Below, in pieces: positions 15,425 to 21,172 of a stretch of 21,172 bases of DNA; position 1 is the first letter of the stretch, and each line of letters begins with the position of its first letter. The stretch spans positions 1-21,172 of the forward strand of contig CAZYBG010000050.1 of the NCBI GenBank assembly GCA_964645155.1. The letters run 5' to 3'. The position numbers and the translations under genes were made by a program. The notes under the pieces are model-generated. The model was given only the letters and a program-made list of their open reading frames with translations, was not told the DNA's origin and made no database searches. The stretch is from CAZYBG01 sp964645155 (lineage in GTDB: Bacteria > Pseudomonadota > Alphaproteobacteria > Rhodobacterales > Rhodobacteraceae).

Positions 15425-16020
15425 GGCGCGTCGCCATCCTGATCTCGGGTGGCGGCTCGAACATGGCGGCGCTGGTCCGCGGCATGGCGGACCCCGCCGC
15501 CCCGCCCTGTCCCGCGCGCCCGGTCCTCGTCGTCTCGAACGTCGCCGCGGCCGGCGGGCTTGCCAGGGCCGAGGCGCTCGGTGTGCCCACCGCCACGGTC
15601 AGCCACCGCGACTTCGCCGGCCGGGCGGAGTTCGAGGCCGCGCTGAACGCGGCGCTGGCGCCGGCGCGGCCTGACATCCTCTGCCTGGCCGGCTTCATGC
15701 GCGTGCTGACGCCGGGCTTCGTGCGGGCCTGGGAGGGGCGGATGCTCAACATCCACCCCTCGCTCCTGCCGCGCTATCCGGGCCTGCACACCCATGCCAG
15801 GGCGATCGCCGCGGGCGATGCCGAGGCCGGCTGCACCGTGCACGAGGTGACGGCCGACCTCGATGCCGGGCCGATCCGCGGCCAGGCGCGGGTGCCGGTC
15901 CTGCCCGGCGACACGCCCGAAAGCCTCGCCGCCCGCGTCCTGCCGTGGGAGCACCGGCTCTACCCCGCGGTGCTGTGCCGCTTCGCCGCGGGCGACCGCA
16001 CCCCGCTCCTGCTGCCGTGA
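15421..16020 (+). CDS. purN: Phosphoribosylglycinamide formyltransferase
   Basis: PurN transfers a formyl group from 10-formyl-tetrahydrofolate to GAR, giving FGAR, step three of purine synthesis. The 199-residue protein starts at GTG 15421 within the purM stop (GTGA overlap). 'ILISGGGSNM' (6-15) forms the phosphate-binding loop. The catalytic set is present: N110 and H112 in 'MLNIHPSLLPRY', and D148 in 'TADLDAGPI', equivalent to Asn106, His108 and Asp144 of E. coli PurN. Length and domain content are those of the single-domain bacterial enzyme. The C-terminal tail is slightly divergent. It is cotranscribed with purM; rnd follows after 92 bp. Confidence 0.97.
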   Translation: MRRVAILISGGGSNMAALVRGMADPAAPPCPARPVLVVSNVAAAGGLARAEALGVPTATVSHRDFAGRAEFEAALNAALAPARPDILCLAGFMRVLTPGFVRAWEGRMLNIHPSLLPRYPGLHTHARAIAAGDAEAGCTVHEVTADLDAGPIRGQARVPVLPGDTPESLAARVLPWEHRLYPAVLCRFAAGDRTPLLLP

Positions 16021-16112
16021 GGCCGGCAGGGACGTCCGCGGCACCTTTCCAAGCCCCTGCGAAATGCCTATGACTGACCGGATTTCCGGCCGAGGACCCG
16101 TTCACCCCCGCG

Positions 16113-17267
16113 ATGCGTACGATCACCGAGACAGACGCCCTTGCGGCCTTCTGTGCGGCCGCCAGGGCCGCCCCCTACGTCACCGTCGATACCGAGTTCC
16201 TGCGCGAGCGCACCTACTGGTCAAAGCTCTGCCTGGTGCAGATGGCGCTGCCCGGCGAGGGCGAGGCGGTGCTGGTCGATCCGCTCGCCGAAGGCCTCTC
16301 GCTGGCGCCGCTCTACGAGCTCATGGCGCACGAGGGCACCGTGAAGGTGTTCCACGCGGCGCGGCAGGACATCGAGATCTTCTATGTCGAGGGCGACGTG
16401 ATCCCGCATCCGCTATTCGACACCCAGGTCGCGGCGATGGTTTGCGGCTTTGGCGAGCAGGTGGGCTACGAGACGCTGGTCAAGCGGATCGCGCGGGCCG
16501 GCGTCGACAAGACCTCGCGCTTCACCGACTGGTCGCGCCGCCCGCTGACCGACGCGCAGAAGGCCTACGCACTTGCCGATGTCACCCATCTGCGGGTGAT
16601 CTACGACCATCTCTCGGCCCAGCTTGCCAGGACCGGCCGCACCGCCTGGGTCGAGGAGGAGATGGCGGTGCTGACCGACCCCGAGACCTACATCACCCGG
16701 CCCGACGAGGCCTGGACGCGGATCAGGACGCGCTCGTCCTCGCCGCGCTTTCTGGCGGTGGTGCGCGAACTGGCGCGGTTCCGCGAGACCTTCGCCCAGG
16801 CGCGGAACATCCCCCGCAGCCGGGTCTACAAGGACGACGCGCTCCTCGAGCTCGCCTCGACCCGGCCGACCACGCCCGACGAGCTTGGCCGGTCGCGCCT
16901 GCTTCTGCGCGAGGCGCGGCGCGGCGAGATCGCCGACGGCATCCTTGCCGCGGTGCAGGCGGCGATGGCGCTGCCGGCCGAGGCGCTGCCGCGCGCCGAG
17001 GGCGAGGACGAGCGCCCGCAGCAGGGCAACGGCGCGCTCTCCGACCTCCTGCGGGTGCTTCTCAAGGCGCGGTCCGACGGCGAGGGCGTGGCGGCGAAGC
17101 TGATCGCGACTTCGGCCGAGCTTGACCTGCTCGCCGCCGGGGCGCGCGACCTGCCCTCGCTGAAGGGCTGGCGCCGCGAGGTGTTCGGCGCCGACGCGCT
17201 GCGGCTCTGCGAGGGCGAGATCGCGCTGTCCGCCAAGGGCGGCCAGATCCGGGTGGTGCAGCTCTGA
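16113..17267 (+). CDS. rnd: Ribonuclease D
   Basis: This is a 3'-5' exoribonuclease that trims tRNA and other structured RNA precursors. The 384-residue protein has the DEDDy nuclease domain: Exo I 'VDTEFLRERTYW' with D26 and E28, Exo II 'FHAARQDIEIF' with D86, and Exo III 'YALADVTHL' with Y152 and D156. The second half contains an HRDC-type domain (about 205-260, 'RNIPRSRVYKDDALLELA' being its core pattern) and a further helical C-terminal part, as in standard RNase D. The ATG at 16113 lacks a close Shine-Dalgarno; GAGGA lies farther upstream. It lies 92 bp after purN and is convergent with a lipoprotein gene. Confidence 0.95.
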   Translation: MRTITETDALAAFCAAARAAPYVTVDTEFLRERTYWSKLCLVQMALPGEGEAVLVDPLAEGLSLAPLYELMAHEGTVKVFHAARQDIEIFYVEGDVIPHPLFDTQVAAMVCGFGEQVGYETLVKRIARAGVDKTSRFTDWSRRPLTDAQKAYALADVTHLRVIYDHLSAQLARTGRTAWVEEEMAVLTDPETYITRPDEAWTRIRTRSSSPRFLAVVRELARFRETFAQARNIPRSRVYKDDALLELASTRPTTPDELGRSRLLLREARRGEIADGILAAVQAAMALPAEALPRAEGEDERPQQGNGALSDLLRVLLKARSDGEGVAAKLIATSAELDLLAAGARDLPSLKGWRREVFGADALRLCEGEIALSAKGGQIRVVQL

Positions 17268-17304
17268 GTCCTCGCGTGGCGCGCGGCGCGGCCGGGTGGG
17301 TGCC

Positions 17305-17814
17305 TCAGCGGCGGATCACCCGCTCGGTCCGCAGCCCGCGGACGACGATGCGGCTGACGCCGGCAAGGTCGTTGACGGTCAGGTAGGTCGCCACCTCGAT
17401 CTCGCGCGAGACCGGCGTGCCGGGCAGCGCCTGGTAGGGCGGCGGGGCGAGGCGGAAGTCGAACACCAGCACGCCCGTGTCGCGCACCCGCGTCACGGTG
17501 CCGTCGGCGCCGGTGGTCTCGAGGATCGTGTCGACCCTGACCAGCTCGGCGAGCCAGAACCCTTGGGTCGGCGGCAGCCCCGTCGCCCGCAGGATGGCGC
17601 CGCCGGGGATCGCCTCGACCGTCATCGCGGTGACCTGATCGACAAGCGGCCGGGGATCGGCCGGGCGTTCGAGCCCGGTGCCGCGCACCACCGTCGAGGC
17701 GCGCGCCTCGCTGCGGCCGAACCAGTTGAGCGGGTTCAGGCGCGACTCCCGCACACCGGCACACGCGCCCAGGGCAAGCGTCAGGGCCAGGCCGGCCAGA
17801 AGCGGTGCGCGCAT
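17305..17814 (-). CDS. Small lipoprotein of unknown function
   Basis: This 169-residue protein has a lipobox L-G-A-C with C18 as the lipidation site, after a short basic/hydrophobic signal sequence. The mature part starts with 'SRLNPLNWFGRSE', a pattern I associate with conserved lipoproteins of Rhodobacteraceae, and continues as mixed beta-rich sequence without recognised domains. The sequence after it has alternating Thr/Val strands and Pro-Gly turns. Start ATG 17814 follows a good GGGAAG ribosome site. The gene is divergent from sufE with a 135-bp shared upstream region, and convergent with rnd. Function cannot be named; periplasmic or outer-membrane location is inferred from the lipobox. 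Confidence 0.85.
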   Translation of the reverse strand: MRAPLLAGLALTLALGACAGVRESRLNPLNWFGRSEARASTVVRGTGLERPADPRPLVDQVTAMTVEAIPGGAILRATGLPPTQGFWLAELVRVDTILETTGADGTVTRVRDTGVLVFDFRLAPPPYQALPGTPVSREIEVATYLTVNDLAGVSRIVVRGLRTERVIRR

Positions 17815-17949
17815 CTTCTTCCCTCGTCTCTTACGGCCTGCACTAGCCCAAAGCCGGCGCGATGAAAAGCCCGCCGGGCTGGACCTCGGCCCCGTCGCGC
17901 CTTACCTCAGGAGCGGGAGCGACACGAGGAACACACGGGGGAACCGACC

Positions 17950-18381
17950 ATGGCCTCGCCGGCCTTCGAGGACATCGCCGAGACGTTCGACTTCCTCGAC
18001 GACTGGGAGGAGCGCTACCGCCATGTCATCGAGCTCGGCCGCGCGATGGAGCCCCTCGAGGAGGCGCTCCGGATCCCCGCGACGAAGGTCGAGGGCTGCG
18101 CCAGCCAGGTCTGGATCGTGCCCGAGGTCGAGGGCGAGGGCGGAGCCGCGCGCCTGCGCTTCCGCGGCGACAGCGACGCGCTGATCGTGCGCGGCCTGAT
18201 CGCGATCCTGCGGGCGCTCTACTCCGGGCTGACCGCCGACGAGGTGCTGCAGGTCGATGCGGCGCGCGAGCTCGGCCGGCTCGGGCTTAACGAGCATCTC
18301 TCCTCGCAGCGCTCGAACGGGCTCAAGGCGATGGTCGGGCGGATCAGGGGGCTGGCCTCGGCCAGCGCCGCCGCGGCGTGA
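17950..18381 (+). CDS. sufE: SufE family Fe-S cluster assembly sulfur acceptor
   Basis: SufE accepts persulfide sulfur from the SufS cysteine desulfurase and passes it to the SufBCD scaffold in the cytosol. The 143-residue protein has the SufE layout: helical start, 'KVEGCASQVWIV' with active-site C50 (residues 46-57), a beta region 'ARLRFRGDSDALIVRGL', and the conserved 'LSSQRSNGLKAM' near 117-128. Length is normal. GGGGGA lies about six to eight bases before the ATG. It stands alone, divergent from the lipoprotein gene, and convergent with the DUF1638 gene; the other suf genes are not in the window. Confidence 0.96.
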   Translation: MASPAFEDIAETFDFLDDWEERYRHVIELGRAMEPLEEALRIPATKVEGCASQVWIVPEVEGEGGAARLRFRGDSDALIVRGLIAILRALYSGLTADEVLQVDAARELGRLGLNEHLSSQRSNGLKAMVGRIRGLASASAAAA

Positions 18382-18412
18382 GGCCGGGCGAGGGGACGGG
18401 GCAGGGGGCCGC

Positions 18413-19057
18413 TCAGCCGGGCGCCGCGGTGCGGCCGAGGGCGCCGACAAGGTCGCCGTAGCCGGTGAACCGCCGTTCGAAGCCGAGCCCGAGGCGGCGG
18501 GCGCAGTCCTCGGCCTTCGCGGTCAGGGCGGGGTCATCGGTCTGCGCCTGATAGACGACCTTCTCGTAGTGGCCGAAATAGGTGTCGCGGAGTTCCGGGT
18601 GGCGGTCGAGCCCCAGCGGTTCCCAGACGAAGGCGTCGAACTGCCGCACCAGGAAATCGGTCAGGTAGAAGGCGGTGAACTCCTCCTCGGCGCGCGCGGC
18701 GAAGGCGGCGTTGCCCTCGAAGAAGGCGTAGCAGTGCGGCCCCTCGACCATGCCGACGCCGAGCCGCGCGCAGAGCGCGGCGAGCCGGCCGCCGGTGCCG
18801 CAATCGGCATAGACCACGAAGATCCGTTCATAGTCCGCCCGGTGCGCGGCCACCGCGGCCTCGACCGCCGGGGCGATCCGGTCGGGGTGGTTGTGCAGGA
18901 TCGCCGGCAGGCACTGCAGGTCGAGATGGTCCCAGCCGTTCGCCCGCTTCAGCGCCAGGATCTCGTGGGCGAGCGCGCCGCAGGCGATCAGGAGAACCCG
19001 GCCCGCGCCGGCCGGGGCCAGCCCGCGTTCCGTCAGGGTCCGGTCGTCGAGCGTCAT
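18413..19057 (-). CDS. DUF1638 family protein
   Basis: This 214-residue protein starts at ATG 19057. The frame is open upstream to 19447, but the DUF1638 pattern begins at 'VLLIACGALAHEI' (21-33). Other blocks are 'LPAILHNHP' (50-58), 'YADCGTGG' (83-90) and 'EGPHCY' (105-110). Cysteines C26, C49, C86 and C109 with nearby His could bind a metal or cofactor; this is inference. No biochemical role is established to my knowledge, but the family is often found beside corrinoid methyltransferase genes, as here (corrinoid protein at 20226-20936). Its ATG overlaps the stop of the LysR remnant (ATGA), indicating former or present translational coupling. No transmembrane segment or signal peptide. Confidence 0.88.
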   Translation of the reverse strand: MTLDDRTLTERGLAPAGAGRVLLIACGALAHEILALKRANGWDHLDLQCLPAILHNHPDRIAPAVEAAVAAHRADYERIFVVYADCGTGGRLAALCARLGVGMVEGPHCYAFFEGNAAFAARAEEEFTAFYLTDFLVRQFDAFVWEPLGLDRHPELRDTYFGHYEKVVYQAQTDDPALTAKAEDCARRLGLGFERRFTGYGDLVGALGRTAAPG

Positions 19058-19425
19058 CGCGCCTCGCCCGCAAGCAGTTTCCCGGCCCGCGCCCGCGCCC
19101 GGACGATCGCATCCAGAACCCGGCGGCCCAGCAGCATGTCGTCGCCGGTTTCGCGCCGGAACACAAGCGCCAGCCGCTGCCGTACCAGCACGTCCGGCAG
19201 CAGGCGCCGCAGGCGCGGGCCGGCATCGCCGAGGAAACAGGGCAGCGGGGCGATGCCGGCGCCCTCGGCCGCGGCCGCGGTCACCTCGCCCATCTGCGAC
19301 TGCCGCAGCGCGATCGTCGCCTGCCCGGCATGGGCGTCGAGCCATGCCCGGGCCGGGCTGCCGCCCATCAGCCGGTCGAACCCGACGAGCCTGTGCCCGG
19401 CAAGGCCGTCGGCCGGGTCGACGGC
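19054..19425 (-). pseudogene. LysR-type regulator remnant, effector-domain C-terminus only
   Basis: About 124 residues match the last part of a LysR substrate-binding domain: 'DGLAGHRLVGFDRLMGG' , then 'ARAWLDAHAG', 'ALRQSQMGEV', the characteristic 'AAAAEGAGIAPLPCFLGD', and a final 'GRRVLDAIVRARA'. The N-terminal winged helix-turn-helix and half of the effector domain are missing. Upstream of about 19425 the frame continues only as the antisense of a methyltransferase, and no HTH is seen in other frames nearby. An internal ATG at 19368 could yield a fragment of 104 residues. The stop (19054-19056) overlaps the DUF1638 start. The gene is therefore read as 5'-truncated and no longer a DNA-binding regulator. 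Confidence 0.75.
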
Positions 19426-19449
19426 CGGGTCGTCGACCCTTCGGCACCC

Positions 19450-20217
19450 GACCTGCTCGCGCAGACCGACATGCCCGGCGCGCGGTTCCTCGATGTCGGC
19501 ACCGGTGTCGGCTGGCTGTCGATCGGGATGCTGCGGCGCTGGCCGAGGCTGCGGGCCACGGGCATCGAGCCGCTGCCCGGCGCGCTCGGGCTGGCGCGGG
19601 CCAGCATCGCGGCGGCCGGCCTGGCCGACCGGTTCGAGCTTCGGCCCGGCCGCGCCGAGCATCTCGCGGATCGCGGGCGCGACGACCTCGCCTTCGTGCC
19701 GACAGCCTTCATCGACCCCGCCGCCCTGCACGACGTGCCGACATGCGCCCGGGCCGCGCTCAAGCCGGAGGGGTGGCTGCTTCTTGCGGTGATCGATCCG
19801 CCCCAGGACGATCGCGCCGCCGCGGCGCTGGCACGGTTTCGCGCCGGTCTCTGGGGTGGCGCCGCGCTTGGCGCGGCGGGCGGGCGCGACCGGCTCGTCG
19901 AGGCGGGGTTTCGCGACTGCCCGCCGATCCGTCAGAAGGCGGGCTTCGTGGCCTTCGTGCTCGCCCGCCGCGAGGCCGAGGCCGGCCCGTCGGCCCGCTG
20001 GGGTCAGCGCCGCACGAAGCGGACGATCAGCGCCGCGATCAGCGGCAGCGCCAAAAGCGCCGTCGCGGCGCCCTCGCCCAGCGCGGGTGCGGCCAACCGG
20101 CCGAGCCAGACCGTAACCGCCGCGGCCAGCACTACGGTGGCGAGCAACATCAGGAACCGGGGCAGGGGCATCGCGAACCTCCTCGCCACGAAGTGGGGGC
20201 GCCGGGGCCGGCTGTGA
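19450..20217 (+). pseudogene. SAM-dependent methyltransferase, 5'-truncated
   Basis: Protein-like sequence starts near 'LLAQTDMPGARFLDVGTG' (about 19453). It includes the class I SAM-binding glycine loop 'FLDVGTGVGWLSI', the acidic ribose-binding position in 'ATGIEP', 'RFELRPGRAEHLAD', and a C-terminal 'LVEAGFRDCPPI..KAGFVAFVLARR' ending near 19970. The N-terminal domain normally found ahead of the Rossmann core is absent; upstream codons are antisense to the LysR remnant. ATG 19471 has no Shine-Dalgarno. The frame has no stop after the homologous part and runs to TGA 20215-20217, across the opposite-strand 55-residue gene, so the 3' end also looks damaged. It could still be translated as a fragment. 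Confidence 0.6.
20004..20171 (-). CDS. Small membrane protein, two helices
   Basis: This 55-residue protein starts at ATG 20171 with GAGGAGG six bases upstream, one of the best ribosome sites in the window. An upstream GTG at 20189 would add six residues but has no such site. Two hydrophobic helices (about 6-26 and 34-51) are separated by a short 'RLAAPALGEG' turn, with a basic C-terminus 'RFVRR'. No family is recognised. It follows the corrinoid-protein gene by 54 bp on the same strand and is probably cotranscribed. It lies antisense to the tail of the damaged methyltransferase frame; the strong ribosome site and clear membrane pattern make it the real gene there. Confidence 0.65.
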   Translation of the reverse strand: MPLPRFLMLLATVVLAAAVTVWLGRLAAPALGEGAATALLALPLIAALIVRFVRR

Positions 20218-20225
20218 AGGCCCCC
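20195..20225 (-). other. Possible hairpin between the corrinoid gene and the small ORF
   Basis: Directly after the corrinoid-protein stop, the - strand has GGGGGC, an inner GCCGG/CCGGC inverted repeat, and GCCCCC. It can fold into a G-C stem with a bulge. There is no U-tract, so it may be an attenuator or RNA-stability element rather than a terminator. Confidence 0.3.
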
Positions 20226-20936
<711 letters not shown>

Positions 20937-21017
20937 CCCCTGATCCTTGAGGCGCCTGACGGGCACATTTGGGTCGCGCGCGGCCGGGCCGCTTCTTCCT
21001 TTCCGACAGGAACTGCA

Positions 21018-21039
21018 GCGCAAACGACCAAGGCGCAAA
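21018..21039 (+). repeat. Direct repeat GCGCAAA-N8-GCGCAAA
   Basis: Two exact 7-bp copies with 15-bp period lie 82 bp upstream of the corrinoid gene start, inside the divergent intergenic region. The spacing is close to one and a half helical turns. It could be a regulator binding site or chance. Confidence 0.4.
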
Positions 21040-21109
21040 TGAAAAGGCGGCATGGGGATTGTGAGGCGCATTCATACAGGCGCCCCCGGGCACCGCGCGC
21101 TTGATTGAT

Positions 21110-21124
21110 GTTCGCTTAATGTTC
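21110..21124 (+). promoter_or_regulatory. LexA SOS box, candidate
   Basis: The site reads GTTC, seven bases, GTTC, an exact match to the alphaproteobacterial LexA operator (GTTC-N7-GTTC; GAAC-N7-GAAC on the other strand). It lies 11 bp before the ATG at 21136 and about 175 bp from the divergent corrinoid gene. A weak promoter (TTGATT at 21101, TAGAGT at 21125, 18 bp apart) overlaps it, so bound LexA would block the promoter. Confidence 0.65.
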
Positions 21125-21135
21125 TAGAGTGTGGC

Positions 21136-21172
21136 ATGGACCAGCCCCTGCCGATCCCGCCCGCCCGGCGCC
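21136..21172 (+). CDS. N-terminus of a gene running off the window, probably SOS-controlled
   Basis: Twelve codons are visible, beginning 'MDQPLPIPPARR', after which the window ends. Function cannot be assigned from this. No Shine-Dalgarno precedes the ATG, and the candidate promoter would place the transcript start almost at it, so translation may be leaderless, or the true start lies further downstream. The LexA box immediately upstream suggests a DNA-repair or damage-response role; that is inference. Confidence 0.4.
   Translation, partial: MDQPLPIPPARR

Overview
The window looks like chromosomal DNA of a very GC-rich alphaproteobacterium, most likely Rhodobacteraceae/Paracoccaceae. The evidence is the strong GC bias at third codon positions, a purM-purN-rnd-lipoprotein-sufE neighbourhood, a corrinoid protein near a DUF1638 protein, and an alphaproteobacterial LexA box (GTTC-N7-GTTC). 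This is an inference from gene content and composition; no 16S rRNA or other taxonomic marker is present. Genes are packed tightly, and no gene-free stretch exceeds about 300 bp.

Positions 1-9846 hold a Wzx/Wzy-type exopolysaccharide locus. The + strand reads: two sulfotransferases (the first cut by the window edge), two family-2 glycosyltransferases, a Wzy/ExoQ-like polymerase, a Wzx-like flippase, and a Tat-exported family-9 glycoside hydrolase. Neighbours mostly overlap by 1-17 bp, so this is one operon. An ExoF/Wza-like export protein faces it on the - strand. The sulfotransferases suggest a sulfated polymer. No tyrosine kinase or priming transferase is visible here.

Positions 9961-12957 hold a second envelope-glycosylation group: GtrA-like (-), GtrB-like (+) and a large polytopic GT-C-like protein (-), resembling a three-part Gtr system. 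Positions 13061-13834 encode an unrecognised polytopic membrane protein with conserved-looking Asp/Glu/His motifs, preceded by a good Pho box. A CAT-anticodon tRNA (14117-14192) separates this surface-polysaccharide region from a housekeeping block: purM, purN, rnd, a small lipoprotein gene and sufE (14363-18381).

Positions 18413-20936 hold a corrinoid/one-carbon cluster on the - strand: a DUF1638 protein, a 55-residue membrane protein and a corrinoid protein. Inside it, the 3' part of a LysR regulator (-) abuts the 3' part of a SAM methyltransferase (+). Both lack their 5' ends, as if a deletion removed the divergent promoter and both gene starts. The window closes with a LexA box 11 bp before the first codons of another + strand gene.

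Four separate short tandem repeats with 12- or 24-bp periods occur: at a GT N-terminus, the GtrA N-terminus, a loop of the GT-C-like protein and the purM leader. The coding ones preserve frame. The best candidates for undescribed biology are the Pho-box membrane protein, the sulfated-EPS/GH9 operon and the LysR/methyltransferase scar within the corrinoid cluster.
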